Positions 1 to 9,790 are shown, counted from the stretch's first letter. The stretch is DNA of 64,000 nucleotides from Woeseia sp037968755 (GCA_037968755.1 JBBKWB010000160.1:9317-73316); one strand, 5' to 3'. Numbers and translations: made by a program. The notes: generated from the sequence alone by a model not told the origin.

Positions 1-99
1 AACTTCCTGCTCTTCACAATTTCGTCTCCTGTCCTATGCGATGGTTCGGAATAACTTCCCTGTGTTAGGTCAGGCGCGCGGATGTAAAGTTCAATAGAA

Positions 100-126
100 T
101 GCGTTTGCTGCGTTTGCTGCGTTTGC
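100..126. repeat. Three tandem copies of a 9-bp unit
   Basis: The unit TGCGTTTGC occurs three times head to tail at 100-108, 109-117 and 118-126, all identical. No credible gene covers it. It is probably a slipped-strand microsatellite; the rest of 1-227 shows nothing recognisable. Confidence 0.85.
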
Positions 127-227
127 GTTAGGAGAAAAAAGTATTTTCGTCAAACATACCCCTGATGGTCTGCTAGCCGTATTTGATCTGTTGCAAGCAG
201 TTAGCTCATCGGCAACGCGCGTCGGAA

Positions 228-629
228 CTATCTCTTGTTCTTGTCGTCCCAGTTTTTTGGTTCCCATAATTCGACCTTGTTGCCGTCCGGATCGAGCAGC
301 CACGCGAAGGCGCCGTTCTCGTGGTACTCCGGTCCTTGCAACAACGGAATACCGTCGGCTGCCAGCTGGGCCACCAATGCCTCAAGATCATCGACGCGGT
401 AGTTGATCATGAACGATGCATTGCTGGGGCTGAACCATTCGCTGTCTTTTTCAGCAGCCTTCCAGACAGTCATGCCGTTGTCTTCGGCAGTATCGTCCTG
501 CCACTGCATGATCGCACCGCCGAAATCCTCCATCTGAATGCCCAGATGCTTTTGATACCAGGCAGAAAGGTCCGAGCCGTTCCCTTTTGACAGGAAGAAT
601 ACGCCACCAATTCCAGTTACCTTTGCCAT
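228..629 (-). CDS. VOC (glyoxalase/bleomycin-resistance) family protein
   Basis: A 133-residue protein made of a single vicinal-oxygen-chelate domain. The N-terminus (GIGGVFFLSKGNGSDLSAWY) has the usual VOC first strand followed by 'WYQKHLGI', and the C-terminus ends with 'LLDPDGNKVELWEP', the hallmark closing strand that supplies a metal-ligand Glu in this fold. The length is normal for stand-alone family members. Substrate cannot be inferred; such proteins range from glyoxalases to antibiotic-binding proteins and dioxygenase-like enzymes. The ATG at 629 is preceded by an AAGGGG Shine-Dalgarno sequence. It is transcribed alone, divergently from the efflux operon that starts at 1043. Confidence 0.9.
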   Translation of the reverse strand: MAKVTGIGGVFFLSKGNGSDLSAWYQKHLGIQMEDFGGAIMQWQDDTAEDNGMTVWKAAEKDSEWFSPSNASFMINYRVDDLEALVAQLAADGIPLLQGPEYHENGAFAWLLDPDGNKVELWEPKNWDDKNKR

Positions 630-1042
630 GTTGTGCCCCTTGTTTACGGTTTTCGATGCAGAAGTCTTATTTGCGACGGTAGCAGCTGTCGAGCGAGTGA
701 AGCAGGGAAGTCCGGTCAGTCGCCGGGCAGGTTGTCGTGCATCGTCGGGCTGGCCCTCAGGTCCACAATTTACCCAATTGGCGTATGCGTGTCTTGGCTG
801 TGCCGGTCGCAGCGGGCACGGCGTAAACGGCTGGCAATATTGTCTTTTTCCCGGCGGCTAACTTCCGGCAGGTTTGGCCACAACCTAAGCGATGGTAGAG
901 GGGGCGCGTGTGTGGAGTTTCATAACTAACGGATATTTCTTATCTTTTCGGATTTCTGTTAGCAGTGAGCACTGTTTCGCCGGGTTCCGGCTGCCGCAAA
1001 AGTTCGCTTTAACTGTACAAAACATTCTGTATAGTTCGCGCC
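630..1042. other. Intergenic region between VOC gene and efflux operon
   Basis: About 410 bases with no supportable gene. The right end carries a dyad and a -10-like element (separate entry) immediately before the tetR-type gene. Nothing else recognised. Confidence 0.6.
1011..1036 (+). promoter_or_regulatory. Candidate operator/promoter of the efflux operon
   Basis: An imperfect inverted repeat, AACTGTACA (1011-1019) and TGTATAGTT (1028-1036), matches at 8 of 9 positions around an 8-bp spacer. The right arm contains a -10-like TATAGT (1030-1035). A TetR-type protein binding here would block the promoter. With that -10, transcription would begin near 1042, almost at the ATG at 1043, which has no evident Shine-Dalgarno, so the message may be leaderless. 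This is a prediction from sequence. Confidence 0.45.
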
Positions 1043-1639
1043 ATGGGAAGAAAGCCATTAGCACGTCAGAAAATCATGGATGCCTCGCGACAGATCATCA
1101 TGGAGCGGGGCGCCGGCTGCCTGACGTTCGACGAAATCGCCATCGTCAGCGGCGTCACCCGCGGCGGCATTACCTACCATTTTCCAGCCAAACAAGAGCT
1201 GCTCAAGGCGTTGGTTGATGAGGATCTGGAACAATGGGGTGCCATTGAAGACGAGTTGCGCCCCAAAGGTTGTGACGACTGCACGGCAGATTTGCTGTCA
1301 GTCATTCGTTCCTATACTCACAAGCATCCGGATCGTCGTCGCTTTGTCGCGGGCCTGCTCGGTGCTGCGACACTGGATCCATCGGTGCTTGAATCTGTTC
1401 ACGAATACGAATTGCAACGAATGGCGGAAATTGACTGGACTGATGCTGTAGTCAAACAGCATCTGCTACGAATGGCAGCGATTGGCATTTTCTGGTCCGG
1501 TCTTTTCGGTTGCCCATCCTTACCCGTCGATGTGCGGCCGCGGCTGGTCAAGTTGCTGGAAGAACTCGCGGTTGAATGGTCTGCCGATAGTGACACGCCA
1601 AACAACACCAAACAAAACTCGCAGGTATCAAATTCATGA
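1043..1639 (+). CDS. TetR/AcrR-family repressor of the efflux operon
   Basis: A 198-residue regulator. Residues about 9-55 form a TetR-type helix-turn-helix: 'ASRQIIMERGAGCLTFDEIA' followed by 'VTRGGITYHFPAKQELL', where the recognition helix ends in the family-typical YHF and K-ELL. The remaining ~140 residues are a variable helical ligand-binding domain. Its stop overlaps the start of the adaptor gene (ATGA at 1636-1639), so it is translated with the pump it presumably represses, giving autoregulation. A dyad lies directly upstream at 1011-1036. The ligand is unknown and is probably a pump substrate. There is no clear Shine-Dalgarno before the ATG. Confidence 0.92.
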   Translation: MGRKPLARQKIMDASRQIIMERGAGCLTFDEIAIVSGVTRGGITYHFPAKQELLKALVDEDLEQWGAIEDELRPKGCDDCTADLLSVIRSYTHKHPDRRRFVAGLLGAATLDPSVLESVHEYELQRMAEIDWTDAVVKQHLLRMAAIGIFWSGLFGCPSLPVDVRPRLVKLLEELAVEWSADSDTPNNTKQNSQVSNS

Positions 1640-2838
1640 TGAGGTCCACTCATACGCCAGCAAAAAGCTGGATCGCTATTAGCGCAATTTCCGTGACACT
1701 GTCTTTGGCCGCTTGCGGTAACAGCGGTGGCGACGAAGGTGGTGGAGGGCCGCCACCGGCGGCTGTCAATATTGCGGAAGTTGTCGTAAAGCCAATCGTC
1801 GAATGGGATGACTTTACCGGTCGCATTCAAGCTGTTGAGAGCGTTGCGCTGCAGCCGCGTATCACCGGCTATCTCGACAAGCTCCATTTCACCGAGGGCG
1901 CAATAATCAAGAAAGGCGACTTGCTGTTTACGATCGACGATCGTGAATACCAGGCCGCAGTAGGCTCACGCCGCGCCGATGTGCAACGTGCGGAAACGCG
2001 CGTCTCACTGGCAAAACAAAACCTCGAACGCTCCGAGAAACTCGTTGCCGCACGTGCGGTATCGGCCGAAGAGCTGGAGCAACGCCGCGGCGAACTCCAG
2101 CAGGCGGAGGCCGACCTCCGCAGCAGCCAGGCAAATTTGGATGCCGCCGAACTGAACCTGGAATTTACTCGCGTTACTGCACCAATAAGTGGCCGCGTCG
2201 GCGAAGCACTGATCAAGCCAGGCAACCTGGTTACGCCGAACACTTCTGTATTAACCAGTATTGTGTCGATTGACCCGATTCACGTCGTGTTTGAAGGCGA
2301 TGAGCGCATCTACCTCAAATACCAGGCGCAGGCACGTAAGGGCGAGCGACCGAGCTCCCGAGACGCGCGTAACCCGGTGCACGTGGGGCTGGCATCGGAC
2401 GAAGGCTTTCCCTACCACGGTGAGATGGATTTCGTGGATAACCAGGTTGACCCTGCTACGGGAACCATCGAAGGGCGGGCGTTGATTCCGAACCCTGACG
2501 GTTACCTCATTCCCGGCTTGTTCGCGCGTGTGCGCTTGCTCGGTAGTGGCGAGTACAGTGCGATGCTGATTCACGATGCAGCGATACTGACGGATCAGGA
2601 TCGCAAGTACGTCTATGTTGTCGGCGAGAACAACAGTGCAGTGCGGCGTGACGTGGTAGTTGGCCGCAGAATAGAGGGCCTGCGCGTGGTTACGGATGGC
2701 TTGAACGCCGGCGAGCGCGTCGTGGTCGACGGTGTCCGCAAGATCTTTTTCTCCGGTGCGCCGGTTGCGCCGAATGTTGTGCCGATGACCGATCCGCAGC
2801 AAGCGGCTCCCCAGAATGCGGCCGCGCCCGGAGCCTGA
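1636..2838 (+). CDS. RND efflux periplasmic adaptor lipoprotein (AcrA/MexA type)
   Basis: A 400-residue membrane fusion protein linking the inner-membrane pump to the outer-membrane channel. It has a lipoprotein signal ending in 'SLAAC' (Cys27). The lipoyl half-motifs follow: 'GYLDKLHFTEGAIIKKGDLLFTID', then a coiled-coil hairpin with 'AVSAEELEQRRGELQQAEAD', then 'LEFTRVTAPISGRVGEALIKPGNLV'. Beta-barrel and membrane-proximal domains fill the rest ('DPATGTIEGRALIPN'). Length is typical for AcrA/MexA relatives. The start overlaps the tetR gene and the stop lies 3 bases before the pump gene, so this is one operon. Substrates cannot be deduced. Confidence 0.95.
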   Translation: MMRSTHTPAKSWIAISAISVTLSLAACGNSGGDEGGGGPPPAAVNIAEVVVKPIVEWDDFTGRIQAVESVALQPRITGYLDKLHFTEGAIIKKGDLLFTIDDREYQAAVGSRRADVQRAETRVSLAKQNLERSEKLVAARAVSAEELEQRRGELQQAEADLRSSQANLDAAELNLEFTRVTAPISGRVGEALIKPGNLVTPNTSVLTSIVSIDPIHVVFEGDERIYLKYQAQARKGERPSSRDARNPVHVGLASDEGFPYHGEMDFVDNQVDPATGTIEGRALIPNPDGYLIPGLFARVRLLGSGEYSAMLIHDAAILTDQDRKYVYVVGENNSAVRRDVVVGRRIEGLRVVTDGLNAGERVVVDGVRKIFFSGAPVAPNVVPMTDPQQAAPQNAAAPGA

Positions 2839-2841
2839 TCA

Positions 2842-5800
2842 ATGAATCTGTCGCGCGTATTTGTTGACCGGCCGATTCTGGCCGGCGTCTTGTCGATCTT
2901 CATCCTGATCTCAGGATTGATCGCCATTCCCAATCTGCCCATCAGCGAGTACCCGGAAGTCGTACCGCCGACCGTGCAGGTGACGGCCGTGTATCCCGGC
3001 GCCAATCCGCAAACCCTGTCGGAGACCGTTGCTGCACCGCTGGAAGAAGCGATCAACGGCGTCGAGAATATGATCTACATGAAGTCCGTGGGCAGTTCGG
3101 ATGGCCAACTCTCGTTGCAGGTTACGTTTGCTGGCGGCACGGATATTGATTTGGCCGCAGTACAGGTGCAAAACCGCGTAGCAACCGCATTGCCGCGCTT
3201 GCCGGAAGCGGTACGTGCATTGGGCGTCGCGACAGCCAAATCGTCGCCGAACCTGACGATGGTTGTGCACGTTACGTCGCCAACCGGCGAGTACGACGGG
3301 TTCTACCTTTCCAACTACGTCACCTTGAACATTAAAGATGAGCTGGCACGTCTGCCGGGCGTAGGCCAGGCGCTGGTATTCGGTGCGGGCGATTACTCGA
3401 TGCGCATCTGGTTGGACCCTGAGAAAGTGGCATCGCGCGAGTTGACTGTCGGCGACATCATTGCCGCGATACGCGAACAGAATATTCAGGTATCCGCCGG
3501 CACAATTGGCGGTCCGCCGCAGACGAACGGCAACTATACGCAATACTCGTTAAGCGCCAGTGGCCGGCTCAAAACTGCGGAAGAATTCGCAGATATCGTG
3601 TTGAAAACGGGTGAGCCTGGCGCGGTTACTACGCTTGGCGATGTTGCACGAGTTGAGCTCGGTGCTGAATCCTATTCGCTGCGCTCAATGCTGAACAATC
3701 AACAAGCGGCAGCAATCCCGATTTTTCAGAGTCCAGGTGCAAACTCCATCGCGTTGTCCGACTCGGTTCGCGCAAAGATGGCGGAGCTTGCGGAACGGTT
3801 CCCGCCGGGCCTGAGCTGGGACGTCGCGTATGACCCAACCGTGTTTGTGCGTGAGTCCATCAAGTCAGTGATCACGACGCTGCTGGAAGCCATCTTGCTC
3901 GTTGTGATCGTTGTTGTGATATTTCTGCAGACCTGGCGTGCCTCCATTATCCCGCTACTAGCGGTACCGGTTTCGATTATCGGAACCTTTGCAGTACTGC
4001 TGTTGCTCGGCTTCTCGATCAACGTTCTTACCTTGTTCGGACTGGTGCTGGCTATCGGTATCGTGGTCGACGACGCGATCGTCGTTGTAGAGAATGTCGA
4101 GCGACACATAGAACTAGGTGAGTCGCCACGCGATGCCGCGCGCAAGGCGATGCAGGAAGTGTCCGGCCCGATCGTCGCCATATCGCTCGTACTTGCAGCC
4201 GTGTTCGTGCCGCTGGCGTTTCTCGGCGGCGTTACCGGCGAGTTCTATCGGCAGTTCGCCGTAACGATTTCTGCCGCCGTACTGATCTCGGCATTCAACT
4301 CGCTGACTTTGTCACCGGCAATGGCCGCTGTTCTGCTTAAGCCTCGCGGCGCCAAGCTGAATACCGCTGGTCGTGTCATCGAGTTCCTGTTCGGCTGGAT
4401 ATTCCGGCCATTCAACAGAATCTTCGATCGCGGCGCCAAATCGTATTCACGCAGTACCAAGCGCAATATCGGTCGCGGTGGTCGCCTGACTGTAATTTAC
4501 CTGCTGCTCATCGGCGTTGCAGCGCTGGGATTCCGAGCGGTACCTGGTGGGTTCATACCCATTCAAGACAAGCAGTATTTGTTTGGTGTCGCATTGTTAC
4601 CCGAGGGGGCGACAATCGAACGCACCGACAAAATGCTGCAGGAAATGTCGGATCTTGCTCTTGCCACGCCCGGCGTAGCGGCGACTGTCGCTTTCCCCGG
4701 ATTGAATGCGGTGCACTTCGTCAACACGCCAAACATTGGCACAATGTTCATCGGTATTGATCCTTCAGACGAACGAGAGAGCACTGCAGCGGAATTGTCT
4801 AACCAGTTGTCTGGAAAATTCTCTTCGATCAAGGAAGGGCTCGCGTTCGCGCTGATGCCACCGCCTGTATTGGGGCTGGGCAACTCCTCGGGTGTAGAGA
4901 TGTTTGTGCAGGATCGCAGCAATCTTGGTTTCGGCGTGCTGAATGAGAGTACGCAACAACTGGCTGGTGCGTTACGGCAGGCACCCGGCTTTGATCCGTA
5001 CGCCACGCTGAGCTCGTTTCAGTCGAACGTGCCGCAGTTGGAGGCAGTAGTCGACAGACGCAAGGTTAAGGAACAGAACCTGCAGTTGACCGATGTCTAC
5101 GATGCATTGCAGGCGTATCTTGGTTCGGCGTATGTGAATGATTTCAATTTGTTCGGACGTACGTACAGCGTGTACGTGCAGGCGGACGCACAGTTTCGCG
5201 ATGATGTCAGCGACGTGGCGCGCTTGCAGGTGCGCAATCGAGAGGGCGAAATGATCCCGGTATCGAGCGTACTGTCTATCGAACAGAGTTATGGACCGGA
5301 CCCCGTCATTCGTTACAACGGCTACCCGGCCGCCGACCTTACGGCTGGTGTTATCTCATCGCAGCTGTCGTCGAAAGAAGCGATCGAGGCCGTCAAAGAT
5401 ATTGCGGCAAACGTGTTGCCACAAGGGATGGGCGTCGAATGGACCGGGCTGACGTATCAGGAATCCACGCAAGGGAACACCGCACTAATCGTTTTCCCGT
5501 TGTGTATTCTGTTTGTGTTCCTGATCCTTGCCGCGCTTTACGAAAGTTGGTCGATGCCACTGGCCGTGATACTCATTGTGCCGTTGTGTCTACTGTCAGC
5601 TATTGCCGGGATTTGGACGTTGAATGCGATCAACGGGATGATTTTCGGTTTGCAGATTTCGAGCGGCATGATACTACCGCCGCCGATGTCCGTGCCGCCT
5701 ACGTTCCTCGATAACAATATCTTCACGCAGATTGGTCTCGTGGTATTGATGGGCCTCGCCTGTAAGAACGCGATTCTGATCGTTGAGTTTGCTCGTGACC

Positions 5801-6087
5801 TTGAGCGGGCAGGGCGCAATACCGTAGAAGCAGCGCTGGAGGCCTGTCGTATTCGACTCCGACCTATTTTGATGACGAGTTTCGCGTTCATCGCGGGCGT
5901 CTTACCGCTGGTTTTTGCATCCGGAGCAGGTTCAGAGGTGCGTCATGTAATGGGCGTGACTGTTTTCTTCGGCATGCTGGGCGTGACGTTCTTCGGATTG
6001 TTATTTACCCCGGTGTTCTACGTGCTTATACGCAAGTTTGAAACGCGCGGCGAACGCAATGGTGAGGTGGCTGATGATGCAGCTTAA
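2842..6087 (+). CDS. RND multidrug efflux pump, HAE-1 type (AcrB/MexB family)
   Basis: A 1081-residue inner-membrane proton antiporter, full length for AcrB/MexB. The N-terminus 'RVFVDRPILAGVLSIFILI' is the family's first helix. The proton-relay Asp pair is visible in TM4 in 'GIVVDDAIVVVENVER' around residue 410. A matching second-half element is 'GLACKNAILIVEFARDLE' in TM10, including the conserved Lys. Two large periplasmic loops carry the porter and docking domains. It works with the adaptor upstream and the outer-membrane factor downstream, whose start lies inside the end of this gene. Drugs or metabolites exported are unknown. Confidence 0.96.
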   Translation: MNLSRVFVDRPILAGVLSIFILISGLIAIPNLPISEYPEVVPPTVQVTAVYPGANPQTLSETVAAPLEEAINGVENMIYMKSVGSSDGQLSLQVTFAGGTDIDLAAVQVQNRVATALPRLPEAVRALGVATAKSSPNLTMVVHVTSPTGEYDGFYLSNYVTLNIKDELARLPGVGQALVFGAGDYSMRIWLDPEKVASRELTVGDIIAAIREQNIQVSAGTIGGPPQTNGNYTQYSLSASGRLKTAEEFADIVLKTGEPGAVTTLGDVARVELGAESYSLRSMLNNQQAAAIPIFQSPGANSIALSDSVRAKMAELAERFPPGLSWDVAYDPTVFVRESIKSVITTLLEAILLVVIVVVIFLQTWRASIIPLLAVPVSIIGTFAVLLLLGFSINVLTLFGLVLAIGIVVDDAIVVVENVERHIELGESPRDAARKAMQEVSGPIVAISLVLAAVFVPLAFLGGVTGEFYRQFAVTISAAVLISAFNSLTLSPAMAAVLLKPRGAKLNTAGRVIEFLFGWIFRPFNRIFDRGAKSYSRSTKRNIGRGGRLTVIYLLLIGVAALGFRAVPGGFIPIQDKQYLFGVALLPEGATIERTDKMLQEMSDLALATPGVAATVAFPGLNAVHFVNTPNIGTMFIGIDPSDERESTAAELSNQLSGKFSSIKEGLAFALMPPPVLGLGNSSGVEMFVQDRSNLGFGVLNESTQQLAGALRQAPGFDPYATLSSFQSNVPQLEAVVDRRKVKEQNLQLTDVYDALQAYLGSAYVNDFNLFGRTYSVYVQADAQFRDDVSDVARLQVRNREGEMIPVSSVLSIEQSYGPDPVIRYNGYPAADLTAGVISSQLSSKEAIEAVKDIAANVLPQGMGVEWTGLTYQESTQGNTALIVFPLCILFVFLILAALYESWSMPLAVILIVPLCLLSAIAGIWTLNAINGMIFGLQISSGMILPPPMSVPPTFLDNNIFTQIGLVVLMGLACKNAILIVEFARDLERAGRNTVEAALEACRIRLRPILMTSFAFIAGVLPLVFASGAGSEVRHVMGVTVFFGMLGVTFFGLLFTPVFYVLIRKFETRGERNGEVADDAA

Positions 6088-7507
6088 AGTATTAGGAATT
6101 GCTGCCATCGCAACGCTTGCTGGCTGTACAGTCGGACCGGATTACAAGGCTACAGCTCCCGACGTACCCGCGGAGTTTGGCAACGCGACTGGCGTTAACG
6201 ATCCGGCTGCCGTGCAGGCTGCCGGGCTGTGGCAAAGCCTGGGGAACAAGGAGCTTGTTCGACTCATTGATCTCGCAAAAGAGAACAATACGACCATCGC
6301 TCAAGCAGAAGCGGTACTGGCGGAATCGCGCGCATTAAGCGGAACGCTTATCTATAGCTGGTTTCCGACAACAACGATAAACGGCGAATTCGAACGCAAT
6401 AGTCAGAGCAGCAGTGATCCTTTCTCCTTTGGTGGACAAAGTATTGTTGAGCGCTATCGCGCTGGCTTCGACGCAAACTGGGAGATCGACTTGTTCGGTA
6501 GTCTTCGGCGCGAGTCAGAAGCGTTTAAGTACCGGGTGGAAGCTAATGAAGCAACGTTGTATGCAGTCGAGATCGCGATAGTCGCCGAAGTTGCGCAAAG
6601 CTACTTTCAATGGCGCGGCGCAATACTGCGGCGTGACCTGCTCAAGCTCAATCTGCGGAACCAGGTCGACAATGTCACGATTCTGCAAGCCGGATTCGAG
6701 GCCGGGCGAGGTACCGCGCTTGATATTGCTCGTGCACGCGCAGTCGAACGGTCATTGGCCGCGACGTTGCCAGCCACGGATGCGGCTATCGTTCGTGCTG
6801 AACAACGTCTAAGTGTCTTAACGCGCTTGCCGGTAACTGAACTGCATACGGAACTCGAGGTGCCCACTGCTGCGCTGGAGCTGCCGTCATTGATTGCGGT
6901 CGGTGAGCCAGTTGACTGGTTGTTGCGGCGGCCAGACGTGCGTGCGGCAGAACGACAGCTCGCTGCTGCGACGGCCGATATCGGTCTCGAGATGGCCGAG
7001 CTCTATCCAAAGTTGAATTTCATCGGCGACTTCGGCTGGACTGGCAGGACCTCATCGGCGATTGGTAATGCGAACGCCGAACGTTGGCGTGTTGCGCCGG
7101 GCCTGTCCTGGCGCATTCTGGATTTCGGGCGTATCCGTCAGACGATCAAGGCCTCCGAGGCGCGCGCGGCTGGTGCACTCGCAGCATTTGATGAGGCCTG
7201 GTTAACCGCGTTGGAGGAAACCGAAAACGCGCTGGCTAACTACAAAGCAACGACGGAACGCGCTGCGATACTGGAAGAAGCGGCGGAACAAGGCAGCGAA
7301 GCCGCACGACTCGCGACACTTCGTTTCGATGCGGGCGCCGACGGCTATTTGTCCGTAGTTGATGCGAATCGCACCCAGATCGAGCTTGATGACCAGCTGG
7401 CACTGGCGCGAACAGACCGGGCAACTGCGTTGGTTGCATTGTACAAAGCGTTGGGCGGTGATTTTGCACAAGCCAGGATTGAAGGGCAGGGCGTTGCCAC
7501 GCGTTGA
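6074..7507 (+). CDS. RND efflux outer-membrane channel lipoprotein (OprM/NodT family)
   Basis: An outer-membrane factor that completes the tripartite pump. From the ATG at 6074 (GGTGAGG Shine-Dalgarno just upstream) it has 477 residues. The N-terminus 'LKVLGIAAIATLAGCTVGPD' is a lipoprotein signal with lipobox LAGC followed by the NodT-family 'GPDYK'. Repeated long helices ('VAEVAQSYFQWRGA', 'ALEETENALANYKATTERA') are those of the TolC-like alpha-barrel. A longer reading frame opens at 6038, but that start would place a hydrophilic extension before the signal peptide. It overlaps the pump gene by 14 bases, supporting translational coupling. No terminator was seen after it. Confidence 0.94.
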   Translation: MMQLKVLGIAAIATLAGCTVGPDYKATAPDVPAEFGNATGVNDPAAVQAAGLWQSLGNKELVRLIDLAKENNTTIAQAEAVLAESRALSGTLIYSWFPTTTINGEFERNSQSSSDPFSFGGQSIVERYRAGFDANWEIDLFGSLRRESEAFKYRVEANEATLYAVEIAIVAEVAQSYFQWRGAILRRDLLKLNLRNQVDNVTILQAGFEAGRGTALDIARARAVERSLAATLPATDAAIVRAEQRLSVLTRLPVTELHTELEVPTAALELPSLIAVGEPVDWLLRRPDVRAAERQLAAATADIGLEMAELYPKLNFIGDFGWTGRTSSAIGNANAERWRVAPGLSWRILDFGRIRQTIKASEARAAGALAAFDEAWLTALEETENALANYKATTERAAILEEAAEQGSEAARLATLRFDAGADGYLSVVDANRTQIELDDQLALARTDRATALVALYKALGGDFAQARIEGQGVATR

Positions 7508-7657
7508 GTGCACGCCCCTGATTATCAATATTCATGATGTCTCAGGTGCGCGTAGCAAATAGCAAGACGCGGAATGGTCTCAGGGACCCTTCCAATTTCA
7601 ATCTACGCAGCTCGATCAGTATCGTGGGGGGACTATCGCAACTTCCCCGGCTGCGTG

Positions 7658-9790
7658 CTATTTCGCCAGCGGATCCGGACGCACCTGGAAATGCACAACA
7701 ATAGGTTTCGAGCCCTTGCCGTTTTCTTTTAACCACGGCGTCCGATCACCCTCTGGCACCCAAAGACCGCGGCCTTTCCAGCCGGCCGACGGGTCATCGA
7801 TTCGGCCTTCGAAACCCTTGGTGTAAAAACCCATCGGGTAGGGCACGCGTAAGGTGACAAACTCGCCATCCACCAGTGCATGCACGCCGTCAAACAGGTT
7901 GCCGGTCGCGATGGGGATATCTTCGCCGAGGCCGAGCGCGTTGTGTTGGTCAACCCAGGTGTAGTAACTCGACTCGACGCTGAATTGTGGCAAGTCGGCA
8001 AAGCCTGGGCCCGGCAGATCGTGCAAGGTCCAGCCTTCCGGGCAATGATTGCCGGTGGCGTCGGGTCCGTTTAGCGGCCCTTTGCATTTGCGCCGATCAA
8101 ACTCGCCGAGGTGACCGCTGCCGAGCGAACTCCAGACCACACCTTGCTTGTCGATATCGGCACCGCGAATGCCGAAACCCGGCAGTGGCGGGTAATACAT
8201 TTCCGCAAGTGAGGTCTGCGGCGGGTTATCGCCGGGAGCGAGGCGGGTGATTGAGCCCGGATAGCGGAATGCGTTGGAGCCCCATATGGCATCGCCGTTC
8301 GGTTCCGGCATGACGGCGTAGAATCCGTTTGGCACGCGCGTATCGAGTTTCGAATCTTGCGGTGTGCCGGGTTCGGTCCAGTCATCCTGTTTGCCGTTGC
8401 CATTCGTATCGAGAATAAGCGGAGCCCAACCTTGCGATGCGGCTGCATCACCGGTTTTCAAGAATTCGTTGGTGTCGAGCCAGCCGACCACGTCGCCACC
8501 GCCACTGGTCCACAATGTATTGCGTTCGTCGTACGCAAACTGGAGATGGTGAGTGCTGAAGCAGGTATCAACAAACTTGTATTCCTGCGTTTCGGGTATG
8601 AATACGGCCAGGTGTCGCGATGCGCGGTCTTTCGGATACAACTGCGCGGACGGGTGTGATGAGCCCGGCTTGCAGAAATCCGGATTGTTTGCCGCACGGA
8701 TACGAGCAGTCAGCCAGACCCGGCCATCCTGATCGAGCATCGGGTTGTGCACGTTCGCGCGACTGTCCCAGATGCGCTCGTCACCCCAGTAAGGTGAGGC
8801 GGCAACAACCGGGTCTTCATTCGTTGTTGGTGTGCCTTCATCACGTACAGGCATAGCGAACTCTGTAGCAGTGTTGGCTACAGGGTCCAGAATGGGCATG
8901 TTGTCAGTACTGAGTTCGGGTGCGCCGTACAGCAGCCCGTAGCCATTTACGGTCGGATCGCGGCGATCAGTACCCGACAAGTCGTGCATGTAGTGTTTCG
9001 TTTGCGACCAATCGCGCACCGTGGCGACCACGTTGCGTTCAATACCTGTCGGTCGCGCTGGTGTGTGTGCAGGCAGTTCGCCGGCGGCGATGCGATCGGT
9101 CCAGTCGGCGAGGTACTTGAGTGGCAAGCCGCGAAGTTGCTGGGCGGCGATGCCTATCATGCTGTCACCAGCCTGGCCGGAGGCGATGCGGCGCGCCCAC
9201 GCTTGCTCGGATGATTCGATATCGGCGAAGGCGGCTGGCATGGTGCGCGTGGCTTCGTTGCCAAGCTGATGGCAGCCAACACAGCCCATGTTTTTGATCC
9301 ACGTGAGGTAGTAGTTCATGCCGCCGGGCAGCGGGGCGACTTCGTCCGCGCTCGGCAAGTCCATCATTGCGTACCAGTAGGCGGCAGGGTAGTAGCTGGC
9401 GGCGATGGCCCGATCAGCTGCGACAACAGCGGTAAGATCAAGCCGATCTCCGGGTACCGCCTCGACTTTGGCGGAATCACTCAACCCGTAGCCGCGAACC
9501 CAAAGCTGGTATTTTGCGTTTGGAAGGTCGGGTACGAGATAGCGGCCATCGTCGTCGGTTACAACAATGCGTGCGAATCGGGTGCCGAGATCACTGGTTT
9601 CGGCTATGACCCAAACGCCCGCTTCGGGACCTGCCGCGCTCGAAACCACGCCAGCGATGTCGTCGCTGTCCATATTGATGGTTGCAGTATCAGCAACAAT
9701 TTCATTCCCCATCGGCGTATCGCGTTGGCAAGCAGCCAGCGATACTGTGACCATAACGAACAGTAATAAGTAAGCGGTGCGAAGCGACAT
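7658..9790 (-). CDS. Exported lipoprotein with carboxypeptidase-regulatory-like domain and c-type haem motif
   Basis: A 710-residue protein from the ATG at 9790, which has a GGAGG Shine-Dalgarno. A lipoprotein signal ends at 'SLAAC' (Cys21). Residues about 44-120 form an Ig-like carboxypeptidase-regulatory domain ('DDDGRYLVPDLPNAKYQLWV'). A single c-type haem-binding motif, CVGCH, sits at residues 170-174 in a short cytochrome-like section. The remaining ~500 residues look like a beta-propeller, with blade-like 'DQDGRVWLTARI', 'DERNTLWTSGGG' and 'DKQGVVWSSLGSG' resembling streptogramin-lyase/NHL blades. The role is probably periplasmic or outer-membrane redox or binding. Substrate is unknown. 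A longer frame to 9994 exists but runs into the repeat region and lacks a signal peptide. Confidence 0.8.
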   Translation of the reverse strand: MSLRTAYLLLFVMVTVSLAACQRDTPMGNEIVADTATINMDSDDIAGVVSSAAGPEAGVWVIAETSDLGTRFARIVVTDDDGRYLVPDLPNAKYQLWVRGYGLSDSAKVEAVPGDRLDLTAVVAADRAIAASYYPAAYWYAMMDLPSADEVAPLPGGMNYYLTWIKNMGCVGCHQLGNEATRTMPAAFADIESSEQAWARRIASGQAGDSMIGIAAQQLRGLPLKYLADWTDRIAAGELPAHTPARPTGIERNVVATVRDWSQTKHYMHDLSGTDRRDPTVNGYGLLYGAPELSTDNMPILDPVANTATEFAMPVRDEGTPTTNEDPVVAASPYWGDERIWDSRANVHNPMLDQDGRVWLTARIRAANNPDFCKPGSSHPSAQLYPKDRASRHLAVFIPETQEYKFVDTCFSTHHLQFAYDERNTLWTSGGGDVVGWLDTNEFLKTGDAAASQGWAPLILDTNGNGKQDDWTEPGTPQDSKLDTRVPNGFYAVMPEPNGDAIWGSNAFRYPGSITRLAPGDNPPQTSLAEMYYPPLPGFGIRGADIDKQGVVWSSLGSGHLGEFDRRKCKGPLNGPDATGNHCPEGWTLHDLPGPGFADLPQFSVESSYYTWVDQHNALGLGEDIPIATGNLFDGVHALVDGEFVTLRVPYPMGFYTKGFEGRIDDPSAGWKGRGLWVPEGDRTPWLKENGKGSKPIVVHFQVRPDPLAK

